This document shows positions 43,587 through 53,782 of a DNA stretch of 64,000 bases, one piece after another (position 1 is the first letter of the stretch; the number at the start of each line of letters is the position of its first letter). Origin of the DNA: Saccharospirillum alexandrii (GTDB lineage: Bacteria > Pseudomonadota > Gammaproteobacteria > Pseudomonadales > Natronospirillaceae); assembly GCF_004000275.1 (NCBI RefSeq), contig NZ_RCIP01000005.1, forward strand, positions 273,363 through 337,362, written 5' to 3'. Below the pieces are notes generated by a model that saw only the letters and a list, made by a program, of their open reading frames with translations, ran no database searches and had not been told where the DNA came from. A program made the translations under genes and the position numbers.

Positions 43587-45908
43587 ATGACTGTCGCACA
43601 CACGCTGGGATTCCCGCGCATCGGCGCACAACGGGAACTTAAATTCGCACTCGAAGCCTACTGGGCGGGCGATCAGGACCAGGCAGCCTTGCTGGCCGTT
43701 GGTCGTACCCTGCGTCATCACCACTGGCAATTGCAGGCCGATGCCGGGCTCGATGCCGTCACGGTGGGCGATTTCTCCTTCTACGATCAGGTACTGGATA
43801 CGTCAGCGCTGTTGGGAGTGGTGCCCGAGCGTTTTGGCCCCACAGGCGATCAGGTCGATCTCGACACCTATTTCCGCATGGCCCGTGGCCGGGCGCCTTC
43901 CGGCAAGCCAGCCGCCGCCTGCACCATGACCAAGTGGTTCGATACCAACTATCACTATCTGGAACCGGAAGTCCGGGCGGACCAGTCGTTTTCGGTCAGT
44001 ACCCGCGCCCTGTTCGATCAGGTCGATGAAGCGCAAGCGGCGGGGCACAAGGTTAAACCCGTTATTCTGGGGCCACTGACCTGGCTGTGGCTGGCCAAAC
44101 CAGCCGGTGACGACTTTGATCGGCTAACGCTGCTGGACGGATTGCTGGATACCTATGCGACGATTCTGAATCGGCTGGCAGACCAGGGTGTCGATTGGGT
44201 TCAGATCGATGAACCCGCGCTGGTGCTGGACCTGCCTCAAGCGTGGAAGGCGGCCTTTGAACAGGCCTATCACCGGCTGAAATCAGCACCGGTCAATCTG
44301 CTGCTGGCCACCTATTTTGGTGCGCTGGAAGACAACGTTACCCTCACCTGCAATCTGCCGGTTGCGGGCATTCACATTGATGCTGTCAGTGCGCCGCACG
44401 AGGTGTCTCAGGTAGTGGACTGGTTGCCGGGCCACAAGGTGCTGTCGCTGGGTCTGGTCAGCGGTCGCAATATCTGGCGAACCGACCTGGACCAGGCGTT
44501 ACAAACGCTGAAAACCGCTCATGCCAAGCTGGGCGACCGCCTCTGGGTAGCGCCGTCGTCGTCGCTGCTGCACGTACCTGTTGATCTGGCGCAGGAGACG
44601 GAACTGGACGACGAACTGCACAGTTGGCTGAGTTTTGCGGTGCAGAAGCTGGACGAAGTTGTGTTGCTCAAGCGGGGCCTGGCCACGTCACCCGATGAAC
44701 CGACGTTAACGGCATTGCGGTCTTCGGCCGATGCGGTTCAGCAACGTCGGCAGTCGTCCCGCTTGAAGGTGGTAGAAGTGCGCGACCGGCTGGCCAAACT
44801 CACGGCGTTGACGTCCGCCCGTGCCGAACCGTTCAGCAAACGCCGGGCAGCCCAGCAAGAAAAACTGCCATTACCCCTGTTTCCAACCACAACCATCGGG
44901 TCATTTCCGCAAACCCCGTCGATTCGCCAGACACGTAGGGATTATCGCCGGGGTGAGTTGTCGCAGGCGGAATACGAACAGCGCATTGAAACCGAGATTC
45001 AGGACACCGTGCGCGCCCAGGAAGCCCTGGGGCTGGATGTGCTGGTGCACGGGGAAGCCGAACGTAACGACATGGTCGAATACTTTGGCGAGCAACTGGA
45101 TGGCTTTGCCTTCACCCGCTTCGGCTGGGTGCAATCGTACGGTTCGCGCTGCGTCAAACCGCCGGTACTGTTCGGTGATGTGCAGCGCCCGGCACCTATG
45201 ACGGTGCGCTGGGCGCAGTATGCTGCTGCCCAAACCGACAAGCCGATGAAAGGCATGCTGACCGGCCCGGTGACCATTCTGAACTGGTCATTCGTGCGCG
45301 ATGACCAGCCGCGTTCCGACACCGCCTTGCAGTTGGCGCTGGCACTGCGCGATGAAGTGCTGGATCTGGAAGCCGCCGGCATTGGCATTATTCAGATCGA
45401 CGAGGCGGCGCTGCGTGAAGGCTTGCCATTGCGCCGCCGTCACTGGCAGACGTATCTCGACTGGGCCGTGGGTGCCTTTCGTCTGACCGCAAGTGGTGCC
45501 GCCAGCGACACCCAGATTCACACCCACATGTGTTATTCGCAGTTCAATGACATTCTGGGGTCCATCGCCCAGATGGATGCGGATGTGATCACCATCGAAA
45601 CGTCACGGTCCGACATGCGCCTGCTGGAAGCCTTCAAGGCGTTTGACTACCCGAATGACATTGGCCCGGGTGTGTACGACATTCACTCGCCCAACACGCC
45701 GAGTGTCGAACAGATCATCGATCTGCTCGAACAGGCCGCCAAGGTCATTCCGGCACAGCAACTCTGGGTGAACCCGGATTGCGGCCTGAAAACCCGGCGC
45801 TGGGAGGAAGTAACCCCGGCACTGGAGGCCATGGTGTCGGCCGCCAAGGTGTTGCGTCAGCGTTATGCCGAGCGCAGCCCGGCGTTGGGGCAGACAGAAA
45901 AGGCCTGA
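43587..45908 (+). CDS. metE: Cobalamin-independent methionine synthase MetE
   Basis: This 773-aa protein has the two-barrel MetE plan. The N-terminal barrel starts [22 protein letters not shown]. The C-terminal barrel starts near [14 protein letters not shown] and carries the zinc site in HTHMCYSQF (His and Cys) and NPDCGLKTR (Cys). It transfers the methyl of 5-methyltetrahydropteroyl-triglutamate to homocysteine. Regulation by the divergent MetR with homocysteine is expected. Confidence 0.97.
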   Translation: MTVAHTLGFPRIGAQRELKFALEAYWAGDQDQAALLAVGRTLRHHHWQLQADAGLDAVTVGDFSFYDQVLDTSALLGVVPERFGPTGDQVDLDTYFRMARGRAPSGKPAAACTMTKWFDTNYHYLEPEVRADQSFSVSTRALFDQVDEAQAAGHKVKPVILGPLTWLWLAKPAGDDFDRLTLLDGLLDTYATILNRLADQGVDWVQIDEPALVLDLPQAWKAAFEQAYHRLKSAPVNLLLATYFGALEDNVTLTCNLPVAGIHIDAVSAPHEVSQVVDWLPGHKVLSLGLVSGRNIWRTDLDQALQTLKTAHAKLGDRLWVAPSSSLLHVPVDLAQETELDDELHSWLSFAVQKLDEVVLLKRGLATSPDEPTLTALRSSADAVQQRRQSSRLKVVEVRDRLAKLTALTSARAEPFSKRRAAQQEKLPLPLFPTTTIGSFPQTPSIRQTRRDYRRGELSQAEYEQRIETEIQDTVRAQEALGLDVLVHGEAERNDMVEYFGEQLDGFAFTRFGWVQSYGSRCVKPPVLFGDVQRPAPMTVRWAQYAAAQTDKPMKGMLTGPVTILNWSFVRDDQPRSDTALQLALALRDEVLDLEAAGIGIIQIDEAALREGLPLRRRHWQTYLDWAVGAFRLTASGAASDTQIHTHMCYSQFNDILGSIAQMDADVITIETSRSDMRLLEAFKAFDYPNDIGPGVYDIHSPNTPSVEQIIDLLEQAAKVIPAQQLWVNPDCGLKTRRWEEVTPALEAMVSAAKVLRQRYAERSPALGQTEKA

Positions 45909-45922
45909 TTTAGCTGGGTCAG

Positions 45923-46003
45923 ATGACTTTCGTCAGTGCAGCAACCAAGGTACACTGCCGGAACCGGCGCGGATGGCTTCTGATCGTCCCCCGGTTCCAA
46001 TAA
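45923..46003 (+). promoter_or_regulatory. Possible attenuator leader peptide upstream of ilvB
   Basis: A 26-codon frame (ATG 45923, TAA 46001) contains four consecutive branched-chain codons, Leu-Leu-Ile-Val (45977-45988). They fall in the loop of a hairpin made by GGAACCGG (45960-45967) and CCGGTTCC (45991-45998). This resembles ilv-type attenuation leaders, but the ribosome site is weak (GGGTCAG) and no hairpin-plus-T-run terminator is visible before ilvB. The hairpin could instead end metE transcription. The rest of 46004-46168 shows nothing. Confidence 0.3.
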
Positions 46004-46168
46004 AACCCGATTCAAGCAGCAGTGTCGGCGTCGGAGTCGCAGGTTCGCCCTCGACCGGTCGGCTGTATTGGCAAAGTCGCTTACCGGCGGCCTTGCTTGA
46101 ATACGCGCTGAAGATCGCTCCAACTTCGGGAAGAGCGGCGTTCTTGAGTCATAGCGAAGGTGCTTACC

Positions 46169-47911
46169 ATGACACAAGCTGCGCATGAGCCGGAAATGCT
46201 GTCCGGCGGCGAAATGCTGATCCGATCGTTAAAAGACCAGGGCGTTGAATTCATTTACGGGTACCCGGGCGGGGCCGTATTGCACATCTATGACGCCATT
46301 CACAACCAATCCGATGTAAAACACATTCTGGTGCGCCACGAACAGGCGGCTACGCACATGGCCGATGCCTATGCGCGTGCCAGTGGCAAGGCGGGCGTGG
46401 TGCTGGTTACGTCAGGCCCCGGCGCGACCAATGCCATCACCGGCATTGCAACGGCCTACATGGATTCGATTCCGATGGTGGTCATTACCGGCCAGGTGAT
46501 GAGTCACCTGATCGGCGACGATGCCTTCCAGGAAACCGACATGATGGGGCTTTCTCGGCCCATCGTTAAGCACAACATCTCGGTACGCGACCCGGCGGAC
46601 ATTCCGACCATTGTCAAAAAGGCGTTCTACATCGCCGAGAGCGGCCGACCGGGCCCGGTGGTCATCGACATTCCGAAAGACATGACGATGCCCAACGAGA
46701 AGTTCCCGTACGAATACCCGGATCGCATCAAGATGCGCTCCTACAACCCGGTCAAGAAAGGGCACAGCGGTCAGATTCGCAAGGCGGTCAATGCCCTGCT
46801 GCAGGCCAAACGGCCGATTATCTACAGTGGCGGTGGCGTGATTCTGGGCAAGGCCAGCAAAGAGCTGACACAGCTGGCGCACCAGCTGAACTACCCGGTT
46901 ACTAATACGTTGATGGGGCTGGGTGCCTTTCCGGGTACCGATCGTCAGTTCATCGGCATGCTGGGCATGCACGGCTCCTATGAAGCCAACATGACCATGC
47001 ACAATGCCGACCTGATTCTGGCCATTGGCGCGCGTTTTGACGACCGGGTGACCAATAACCCGGCCAAGTTCTGCCCGGATGCGACCATCATTCATATCGA
47101 TATCGATCCGGCGTCCATCTCCAAGATCATTCAGGCGGACATTCCGATTGTCGGGCCCGTTAAGCCAGTGCTGAAGGAAATGCTGGAGCAGATCGAGCAA
47201 TCCAAACTCAAGGTCGATAATGACGCCCTGGGGTTGTGGTGGGAGCAGATCGAGGAATGGCGTCAGCGTCACGGTGGCCGCTACCGCAGCGACGATTCTG
47301 AAAAAATGAAGCCACAGCACGTGATCGAAACGTTGTGCAAGGTCACCAACGGCGATGCCTACATCTGCTCCGATGTTGGCCAGCACCAGATGTTTGCGGC
47401 CCAGTACTACAAGTACAACAAGCCCAATCGCTGGATCAACTCCGGTGGCCTCGGCACCATGGGCTTTGGCTTGCCGGCGGCGATGGGCGTGCAGCTGAAC
47501 TACCCCGATGCGGCGGTAGTCTGTGTGACCGGTGAAGGGTCGATTCAGATGAACATCCAGGAACTGGCGACCTGCAAGCAATACCAGTTGCCGGTTAAGG
47601 TACTGTGTCTGAATAACGGTTATCTCGGCATGGTTCGGCAGTGGCAGGACATGAATTACGAATCCCGCTACTCGAACTCCTATGTCGATTCGCTGCCCGA
47701 TTTTGTCGCGCTGGCCGAAGCTTATGGTCACGCCGGGATTCGCATTGAATCGCCCGATGAATTGGAAGCCAAACTGACCGAAGCCATGGCGATTACCGAT
47801 AAAGTCGTGTTCATTGATGTTCAGATCGATCCGGATGAGCACGTCTATCCGATGGCGGTTCCTGGCGGCTCTATGGCCGACATGTTCTTGAGCAAGACGG
47901 AGAGGACCTGA
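46169..47911 (+). CDS. ilvB: Acetolactate synthase large subunit
   Basis: This 580-aa protein starts at ATG 46169, 8 bases after GAAGG. It is a ThDP enzyme with the catalytic Glu in [18 protein letters not shown], a central FAD-type domain ([31 protein letters not shown]), and the ThDP/Mg motif [27 protein letters not shown]. It condenses pyruvate with pyruvate or 2-oxobutyrate, first common step to Val, Leu and Ile. It closely resembles IlvI/IlvB of Pseudomonas. ilvH begins 2 bp after its stop. Confidence 0.95.
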   Translation: MTQAAHEPEMLSGGEMLIRSLKDQGVEFIYGYPGGAVLHIYDAIHNQSDVKHILVRHEQAATHMADAYARASGKAGVVLVTSGPGATNAITGIATAYMDSIPMVVITGQVMSHLIGDDAFQETDMMGLSRPIVKHNISVRDPADIPTIVKKAFYIAESGRPGPVVIDIPKDMTMPNEKFPYEYPDRIKMRSYNPVKKGHSGQIRKAVNALLQAKRPIIYSGGGVILGKASKELTQLAHQLNYPVTNTLMGLGAFPGTDRQFIGMLGMHGSYEANMTMHNADLILAIGARFDDRVTNNPAKFCPDATIIHIDIDPASISKIIQADIPIVGPVKPVLKEMLEQIEQSKLKVDNDALGLWWEQIEEWRQRHGGRYRSDDSEKMKPQHVIETLCKVTNGDAYICSDVGQHQMFAAQYYKYNKPNRWINSGGLGTMGFGLPAAMGVQLNYPDAAVVCVTGEGSIQMNIQELATCKQYQLPVKVLCLNNGYLGMVRQWQDMNYESRYSNSYVDSLPDFVALAEAYGHAGIRIESPDELEAKLTEAMAITDKVVFIDVQIDPDEHVYPMAVPGGSMADMFLSKTERT

Positions 47912-47913
47912 TC

Positions 47914-48405
47914 ATGCGGCACATTATTTCAGTACTGATGGAAAACGAAGCCGGTGCACTGGCCCGGGTTGTTGGCTTGTTCGCCCAGCGCGGCTACAAC
48001 ATCGAGAGTCTGAACGTGGCCCCAACCGATGATCAGACGTTGTCGCGGCTGACACTGGTCACCAAAGGTGAAGATCGGGTGGTCGAGCAGATCACCAAGC
48101 ATCTGAACAAGTTGATCGAGGTGGTCAAGCTGGTTGACCTGACCGAAGGCTCACACATCGAGCGCGAGCTGATGATGGTCAAGGTTCGGGCCACCGGTGC
48201 CCAGCGCGAGGAAGTGAAGCGTACCTGTGATATTTTTCGCGGGCAGATCATCGATGTGACACCGACAACCTACACCATCCAGGTAACTGGTAACGAAGAA
48301 AAGGTGAACGCCTTCATGGACGCGCTCAGTGGCGCGACCATCATGGAGGTTGTGCGCACCGGAGTATCCGGCCTGGCGCGGGGCGACAAGACGCTGAGTC
48401 TGTAA
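47914..48405 (+). CDS. ilvH: Acetolactate synthase regulatory small subunit
   Basis: This 163-aa protein has an N-terminal ACT domain (HIISVLMENEAGALARVVGLFAQRGYNIESLNVAPT), the valine-binding region of IlvH, and a C-terminal regulatory domain (KRTCDIFRGQIIDVTPTTYTIQVTG). It activates IlvB and confers valine feedback inhibition. It starts 2 bp after ilvB. A strong terminator follows at 48430. Confidence 0.97.
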   Translation: MRHIISVLMENEAGALARVVGLFAQRGYNIESLNVAPTDDQTLSRLTLVTKGEDRVVEQITKHLNKLIEVVKLVDLTEGSHIERELMMVKVRATGAQREEVKRTCDIFRGQIIDVTPTTYTIQVTGNEEKVNAFMDALSGATIMEVVRTGVSGLARGDKTLSL

Positions 48406-48429
48406 CCCTGTCCTCAACCGGACTGAACA

Positions 48430-48452
48430 GGCGGGCTTGTCCCGCCTTTTTT
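48430..48452 (+). terminator. Intrinsic terminator of ilvBH
   Basis: GGCGGG (48430-48435) and CCCGCC (48441-48446) form a stem with a 5-base loop, followed by six T residues. It separates ilvBH from the genes downstream. Confidence 0.9.
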
Positions 48453-48542
48453 GTTTTATTCAGGCAGTGCCAAACTCACTTCGCCACTGGAAGCCCAGCC
48501 AGAATGAACCATCTGCGTGCACAGCCAGAGCGTGAGTGCACC

Positions 48543-48728
48543 TCAGCGATTGTCTCGGTTGGCGCGTCGGTTGCGGGGTTTGATCCGGTATTTTTTGGAG
48601 CTTTTGCGGCGTTCGCGCAGAGTGATACGGACCAGCCCAATCGCCAGAAGTGCCAGCAGCGCGGCGATGATCCAGGCGATGGTGTCGCATAACCACTCAG
48701 GGTCGCAATTCATGCCAATCTGAATCAT
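48543..48728 (-). CDS. Small single-pass membrane protein
   Basis: This 61-aa protein has a polar N-terminus with two Cys (MNCDPEWLCD), one transmembrane helix (about residues 17-36, IAWIIAALLALLAIGLVRI) and a very basic tail (RERRKSSKKYRIKPRNRRANR) that could contact RNA or phospholipid heads. A strong Shine-Dalgarno GGAGG sits 5 bases before ATG 48728, which supports expression. I do not recognise a family. It is transcribed against ilvBH. Confidence 0.6.
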   Translation of the reverse strand: MIQIGMNCDPEWLCDTIAWIIAALLALLAIGLVRITLRERRKSSKKYRIKPRNRRANRDNR

Positions 48729-48742
48729 TATAACCTCCAGGA

Positions 48743-48824
48743 ATCTGTCGGATTTAGGATGAATTGGCTGCGGAAGCGGGACGACGTCCCACTCCCTCGC
48801 TTCAACCCCCTAAGTCCGACAGAC
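48743..48824. repeat. Palindromic intergenic element with three nested stems
   Basis: ATCTGTCGGATTTAGG (48743-48758) and CCTAAGTCCGACAGAC (48809-48824) form the outer inverted repeat with two mismatches. Inside, GAAGCG (48773-48778) pairs with CGCTTC (48798-48803), and GGGAC (48778-48782) with GTCCC (48786-48790). It is a different sequence from R1-R4. It sits upstream of the small membrane gene and between two divergent genes. Confidence 0.7.
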
Positions 48825-48938
48825 TCTTAGAACGAGTGATAGCGGGTTTTGGATGCACGGTGCACTGAATGTTGTACGTTATCGTCACATTCCGGGTTTT
48901 AGCTAATTGCTAATAACATACGCCACAGAGGTAAGCGA

Positions 48939-50138
48939 TTGCACGACGTCGTTTTATTTGCCCGCCAACCCATCTTCGACAGCACTCAGCAGGTATTTGC
49001 CTATGAGCTGCTGTTTCGACAAGGCACCGCCGTACAGGCAGATTTCAGTGATGGTGATCTGGCCACCAGAACCGTTATGCTCAATGCCTATACCCATTCA
49101 GACACCTTCAAGACCCTGAACAACAAGCCGGGCCTGGTGAATGTCACCAAAACCATGCTCAATGCCTTGCCGGATATTCTGCGCGACACCATGTACATTG
49201 AGGTCCTTGAAGATTACCACGCTGATGACGACCTGGTGCCACTGCTTCAGGGGTTAAAGGACCGGGGCTTCAAGCTGGTGCTCGATGATTTCGAGGGCCG
49301 GGACTACCGGCCAGAGCTGATCGACTTGGTCGACATGGTGAAAATCGATGTGCTCGCCACCCCGCCAGAGGCCATACAACCTTTGCTGGACCGATTGAGA
49401 CAACACGACATCACCCTGGTGGCGGAAAAAATTGAAGACCATGCCATGTACCAGACTTGCCGCGATCAGGGGTTTGATTATTTTCAGGGCTACTTCTTTT
49501 GCCAGCCTGAGACCATTCGCGGTCAGCAGGTAGACCCGGACAGAATGGGCATGCTGATGCTCCTGGCCGATTTATACCGGTCTGATGTGGACATCAACGC
49601 GATCTACAAGCACGTTCAGCGCGATACTGTTCTATCCTATAAGTTGTTGCAGCTGGTGAATTCGGCGTTTTATCGCCGGGCGCAGGCCATTGAATCCCTG
49701 CACCAGGCCGTCATGATGCTGGGGCTAGACCGCATTCGCAGCTGGGTGACCCTGATCAACATGGGCCAGTTATCGGACAAACCCGGTGAACTGCAGCGTG
49801 AAGCGCTGACCCGGGCGTTCTTTTGCGAGCACCTGGCCACCGAGCGGCCCGGTTTGACGGCACAGGCAGGGTTTACCGTTGGCTTGCTATCGGTGTTGGA
49901 CGCCTGGCTCGACCGCCCGATGCACCAGATCGTCGAGCAGCTACCCTTCACCGAAGAAGTGCGCGCTGCACTGACACGGCGAGAGGGGCCACTGGGCACC
50001 ATTCTGGGAATCGCTGTCGATTACAGCCACTCTCGCTGGGATGCCTTGCCCCGGGGCTTGCTGGAGTCGGATGAGGCCATGCAGTTGCAGGATGCGTATT
50101 GTCAGTCGGTACTGCGAGCCGATGAAATGCTCGATTGA
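48939..50138 (+). CDS. EAL-HDOD signalling protein
   Basis: This 399-aa protein has a TTG start at 48939 after AGAGG. The N-terminal EAL-like domain (about 1-200) has E23-LL-R27 (YELLFR) in place of EALLR, NVTK, IEVLED, LDDFEG for the usual DDFGTG, VKID, AEKIED and QGYFFCQP. Several positions of the c-di-GMP phosphodiesterase active site are altered, so it may be a sensor or inactive. The C-terminal HDOD domain (about 205-390; VNSAFYRR, LGLDRIRSWVTLI) is typical of the YuxH/CdgJ group, linked to motility control. It is followed by a cNMP-binding gene 48 bp later. Confidence 0.9.
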   Translation: MHDVVLFARQPIFDSTQQVFAYELLFRQGTAVQADFSDGDLATRTVMLNAYTHSDTFKTLNNKPGLVNVTKTMLNALPDILRDTMYIEVLEDYHADDDLVPLLQGLKDRGFKLVLDDFEGRDYRPELIDLVDMVKIDVLATPPEAIQPLLDRLRQHDITLVAEKIEDHAMYQTCRDQGFDYFQGYFFCQPETIRGQQVDPDRMGMLMLLADLYRSDVDINAIYKHVQRDTVLSYKLLQLVNSAFYRRAQAIESLHQAVMMLGLDRIRSWVTLINMGQLSDKPGELQREALTRAFFCEHLATERPGLTAQAGFTVGLLSVLDAWLDRPMHQIVEQLPFTEEVRAALTRREGPLGTILGIAVDYSHSRWDALPRGLLESDEAMQLQDAYCQSVLRADEMLD

Positions 50139-50186
50139 GCAAGTTCCGATCCTGATGAGGTCGGATGTCGAGAACAGAGAGGCGCA

Positions 50187-50939
50187 ATGTTTACACTGGT
50201 GCAACACCCGGAAAGCTGGATAACCCATACTCAGGCCCATCAGGTACACAGCCTGAAACGCATGCCTACGCAACCGGACGAGACCCGTTCGTTCAGCCGT
50301 GGCACGCTTTCCAAAGCCGATACGTCAAGCTGGGCACTGATTAAACCAGTAGAAGGCGTTATCGGATTGTCGGCCGAGGGTACGCGCCTGTTTGCGCTGG
50401 AGACCGACGACTGCTGGTGCGGCCAGGTTGGCGAGGTGCTCGAATGGTTTCAGGAAGGGGCGGTAACGCTCGATATCTGGCACTGGTCCAGCATTGAAGC
50501 GATCGATGTACCCACCCTGGTCGGTGGCTTCAACGATGCAGCCCTGAAGCTGGCGCTGCACAATTCGAAGATGCCTCAGGATCCGGCGCCCGGGTTCGAG
50601 TTCTTCAAATCCGGTGATGTCATCATTCGCGAGGGTGAACCGGCCGATTGTGTGTTCACCCTGATCGAAGGGCGTGCCCGGGTCATGCGTGAAGGCGTGC
50701 AGTTGGGTGTTGCGCGGGAAGGCGAAATTCTCGGGTTGCAGGCCATGTTGCTGCACTCAACCCGCACCGCCTCGGTCATTGCCGAGGGGAATTGCAGCGC
50801 GGTCCGGGTCGATTACGACAAATTTCAGCATTTGATTGCCTCTCGCCCTGAACTCGTCCTCTCAACACTGGAAACCATGGCCAAGCACATTGAACGGATG
50901 AATACCCGTTTGCTGGAGGCCGGGTCGGACCCTTCCTGA
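50187..50939 (+). CDS. Cyclic-nucleotide-binding-domain protein without DNA-binding domain
   Basis: This 250-aa protein has a GAGAGG ribosome site. The N-terminal 130 residues have no match I recognise. The C-terminal half is a CAP-type cNMP-binding barrel (FFKSGDVIIREGEPADCVFTLIEGRARVMREGVQLGVAREGEILGLQAML), with the phosphate-cassette positions partly replaced (EILGLQAML for GELFGEMALL). No helix-turn-helix follows; the protein ends soon after the barrel. It probably senses a ligand and acts by protein contact. The EAL-HDOD neighbour suggests joint signalling, an inference. Confidence 0.75.
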   Translation: MFTLVQHPESWITHTQAHQVHSLKRMPTQPDETRSFSRGTLSKADTSSWALIKPVEGVIGLSAEGTRLFALETDDCWCGQVGEVLEWFQEGAVTLDIWHWSSIEAIDVPTLVGGFNDAALKLALHNSKMPQDPAPGFEFFKSGDVIIREGEPADCVFTLIEGRARVMREGVQLGVAREGEILGLQAMLLHSTRTASVIAEGNCSAVRVDYDKFQHLIASRPELVLSTLETMAKHIERMNTRLLEAGSDPS

Positions 50940-50944
50940 CAGGC

Positions 50945-50971
50945 AAAAAAAAGCCCGCCGGATCGGCGGGC
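50945..50971 (-). terminator. Intrinsic terminator of ilvC
   Basis: GCCCGCCG (50953-50960) and CGGCGGGC (50964-50971) form a stem with a 3-base loop. On the minus strand it is followed by eight T residues, so it ends ilvC transcription. It starts 6 bp after the cNMP-protein stop and may weakly serve that gene too. Confidence 0.85.
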
Positions 50972-51027
50972 CAATGCTCACTCCCTTTTGGGGACCTCAC
51001 TGAGACCGGTTAAGGTCTCGTCTGCCA

Positions 51028-52509
51028 TCAGGCTTCGACGAGACGCTTCATGTCAGTCATGTAACCGCGCAGTTCTTCGCCAATCCACTCAATGGGGTGG
51101 TTGCGAATGGCGGTGTTTACCTTGATCAGCTCAATGTTATCAACCTGGCCGGATACAGCGCCCAGGCCTTTTCCGATGACATCGGTACCGACTTTCGGCA
51201 TGAAATGTTCGGCCAGCAAAGGAACGGCCGCGTTGGCGAACAAATAGTTGCCGTATTCAGCGGTGTCACTGATCACCACGTTCATTTCATACAGCTTCTT
51301 GCGCGCAATGGTGTTTGCGATCAGCGGCAGTTCGTGCAGCGATTCGTAATAGGCGCTTTCTTCGATGATGCCGCTTTCGACCATGGTCTCGAACGCCAGT
51401 TCAACGCCGGCCTTGACCATAGCGACCATCAGAATGCCGTTATCAAAGTATTCCTGTTCGTCCAGATCATTGGCAGACACCGGCGTTTGTTCGAAGGCCG
51501 TTTTGCCGGTGGCTTCACGCCAGCCGAACAGGTCTTTGTCGTCATTGGCCCAGTCGGCCATCATGGTGTCGCTGAAGTGGCCGCTGATGATGTCGTCCTG
51601 GTGCTTCTGGAACAAGGGGCGCATCAGCTCCTTGAGCTCTTCCGACAATTGGTAGGCGCGAACTTTGGCCGGGTTGCTCAGGCGGTCCATCATGGTGGTG
51701 ATGCCACCGTGCTTGAGGGCTTCGGTTACGGTTTCCCAGCCGTACTGAACCAGCTTGCTGGCGTAGGTTTTGTCGACGCCTTCGGCGACCATCTTGTCGA
51801 AGCACAGCAGCGAGCCAGCCTGCAGCATGCCGCACAGGATGGTTTGCTCGCCCATCAGGTCGGACTTCACTTCCGCTACAAAAGAACTCTCCAGTACGCC
51901 GGCACGGTGACCACCGGTGGCCGCAGCCCAGGCCTTGGCGATTTCAAAGCCTTCGCCTTTCGGGTCGTTTTCCGGGTGAACGGCGATCAGCGTCGGTACA
52001 CCAAAGCCGCGCTTGTACTCTTCACGCACTTCGGTACCCGGGCATTTCGGGGCAACCATCACGACGGTGATGTCATCACGAATTTTCTGGCCGACTTCGA
52101 CGATGTTGAAGCCGTGTGAGTAGCCGAGGGTCGCGCCTTTTTTCATCAACGGCATGACGGTCTCAACGACGTTGCTGTGCTGTTTGTCCGGCGTCAGGTT
52201 GACCACCAGGTCTGCCTGGGGAATCAGGTTTTCATAGGAGTCGACCTGAAAACCGTTTTCGCTGGCGTTTTTCCACGACTGGCGTTTTTCATCAATGGCG
52301 GCCTGGCGCAGGGCATAGGAAACATCCAGACCCGAGTCACGCATGTTCAGGCCCTGGTTCAAACCCTGGGCACCGCAACCGACGATGACCACTTTCTTGC
52401 CCTTGAGCACGTCGCACTCATTGGCGAATTCAGATTTTTCCATGAACCGGCACTTACCCAGTTGGGCTAACTGCTGGCGAAGATTCAGGGTGTTGAAGTA
52501 ATTGCTCAT
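51028..52509 (-). CDS. ilvC: Ketol-acid reductoisomerase, class II
   Basis: This 493-aa protein starts at [13 protein letters not shown] (52509). NADPH-binding motif [23 protein letters not shown]; catalytic metal residues sit in the C-terminal domain, duplicated as in the E. coli 491-aa class II enzyme rather than the about 338-aa class I form of Pseudomonas. It converts acetohydroxy acids to dihydroxy acids in Val/Ile synthesis. TTGC/GCAA half-sites near 52548, 52577, 52597 and 52608 upstream may be IlvY sites. ilvY itself is 7.8 kb away at 60312. Confidence 0.96.
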   Translation of the reverse strand: MSNYFNTLNLRQQLAQLGKCRFMEKSEFANECDVLKGKKVVIVGCGAQGLNQGLNMRDSGLDVSYALRQAAIDEKRQSWKNASENGFQVDSYENLIPQADLVVNLTPDKQHSNVVETVMPLMKKGATLGYSHGFNIVEVGQKIRDDITVVMVAPKCPGTEVREEYKRGFGVPTLIAVHPENDPKGEGFEIAKAWAAATGGHRAGVLESSFVAEVKSDLMGEQTILCGMLQAGSLLCFDKMVAEGVDKTYASKLVQYGWETVTEALKHGGITTMMDRLSNPAKVRAYQLSEELKELMRPLFQKHQDDIISGHFSDTMMADWANDDKDLFGWREATGKTAFEQTPVSANDLDEQEYFDNGILMVAMVKAGVELAFETMVESGIIEESAYYESLHELPLIANTIARKKLYEMNVVISDTAEYGNYLFANAAVPLLAEHFMPKVGTDVIGKGLGAVSGQVDNIELIKVNTAIRNHPIEWIGEELRGYMTDMKRLVEA

Positions 52510-52665
52510 GCTGTGTCCTGTAAACGCTGAAGGTGGTTTATCCACCGTTGCAAGGGAGTGTACAGAAGTGGGAATGTTGCTGGAAATGAATTGTTGGCAA
52601 TCAGGTGTTGCTAAAAAGGGAATAATGGCCGACTCCCAGGGCCCTGCCGCTCAGCCTAAACAGAG

Positions 52666-52732
52666 ACCGCTTGCTACCGGGTAAAACCGTTTGTCGTACC
52701 AGAGACTCGTCATCAAGTCGCACCAGTAGTCT
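52666..52732 (+). promoter_or_regulatory. Paired direct repeats and -10-like element before the cassette
   Basis: ACCGCTTG (52666) and ACCGTTTG (52686) are direct repeats 20 bp apart start to start; TAGTCT (52727) follows 41 bp after the second. The same geometry is seen at 56810-56876. LytTR regulators such as E. coli BtsR/YehT bind direct repeats of the form ACC(G/A)CT(C/T)A about two helical turns apart, which makes the regulator at 55997 the likely binder. Confidence 0.45.
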
Positions 52733-52762
52733 GGCGGTCAACATAGCCTGTGGAGCGAATCC

Positions 52763-53782
52763 GTGACGTTGAAAAGAACGACCCTGTTGCTGGGCCTGGT
52801 ATTGAGCTGTGCCGGTCTTAAAGCGGAACCGGCGAAACCTTCCGGAAGTGAAGCCTATAGCAACGCCGTATCACCAATCATCGGGTATGGCCCGGTTTAT
52901 GGCACTGTCCTGGGCGCCGCATGGTTCCGGTATCCGGCCCCTGGAGCAGAACTGGAGCGTCCCGTCTACCAGGACGTTTTTATACAGGGGACGGTTGGGG
53001 GGCAGTTCAGTTTGCAGACTCGCCGGCGTCAGCCCCATCTCTGGCCCGAATGGGATCATTCACTGGCGCTGTCGGTGGATAACTTCTTTGACTATGAATT
53101 TCCCGATGGCACCTCGGATTATCAGCGTTTCGATCGCTGGCGTCTGTCGCTGGACAACGAAATGAGTCGGACGATCAGCGGTCCGCTGTCGGTGCTGGGA
53201 CGTCTGTCGGTTGCTGGTCGGTTACACGAACGCGATGGTGACGACGCGAACGCCTACCCGGGTCTGGGGCTGCGTTGGGATAGCCGGGATGCCGGAATCA
53301 ACCCTCGGCGGGGCACCTATGCGGTGCTTGCTGCCGATGTTCAGCCGGATGTCTTACACAGCAAGCGGCTGGACCAGACAGGTTGGCGTGGCGGATTGGA
53401 CCTTCGTCGCTACATTCCTCTTGCCGGTGCCTCGGTTGTGGCGCTGCGTTTTGACGGCCATGCCACCGATGGTGAGGTATTTGATGCCGCCCTCGGTGGC
53501 GACGAGCAGTTGCGTGGGTATGTTGCCCGGCGGTTTGTTGGCGACTCGAGCATGGCCGCCCAGGCCGAAGCCCGGTTCCCGCTGCTCGGCTGGGTATCGG
53601 GTGTCGCCTTTGCCGAAACCGGTTGGATACAAGACGGTGATCATGCGGAAACGCCCTCGAGTGTAGGCGGTGGTTTGCGATTCGGGTTGCCTCCCGATGG
53701 CGAGATGAAGGTGCGCGCAGACCTGGGTATGTCTGCTGAAGGCGATGTTCAGTTCTTTGTCAGTTTTAATCAGGTGTTTTAG
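52763..53782 (+). CDS. Omp85/BamA-like surface-antigen barrel without POTRA domains
   Basis: This 339-aa protein has a GTG start at 52763 behind GGAG and a signal peptide (LLLGLVLSCAGLKAEP). Its C-terminal half matches the bacterial surface antigen barrel: LGGDEQLRGYVARRFVGDSSMAAQAEARFPL contains the RGY-type lid loop motif of Omp85 proteins, and it ends in a Phe (FFVSFNQVF), the barrel signal for BAM. Length leaves no room for POTRA domains, so it could be a short Omp85 or patatin-associated type barrel. It opens the cassette; the next gene begins directly at its stop. Confidence 0.8.
   Translation: MTLKRTTLLLGLVLSCAGLKAEPAKPSGSEAYSNAVSPIIGYGPVYGTVLGAAWFRYPAPGAELERPVYQDVFIQGTVGGQFSLQTRRRQPHLWPEWDHSLALSVDNFFDYEFPDGTSDYQRFDRWRLSLDNEMSRTISGPLSVLGRLSVAGRLHERDGDDANAYPGLGLRWDSRDAGINPRRGTYAVLAADVQPDVLHSKRLDQTGWRGGLDLRRYIPLAGASVVALRFDGHATDGEVFDAALGGDEQLRGYVARRFVGDSSMAAQAEARFPLLGWVSGVAFAETGWIQDGDHAETPSSVGGGLRFGLPPDGEMKVRADLGMSAEGDVQFFVSFNQVF

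Noticed and set aside
45960-45998. The GGAACCGG/CCGGTTCC hairpin as a plain metE terminator
   Set aside because: No T run follows it, so it is only listed as part of the possible ilvB leader.
46412-47842. A 476-codon open frame antisense to ilvB
   Set aside because: It is the complement of a strongly conserved gene; its His/Arg/Gly-rich translation is a by-product of high-GC codon use.
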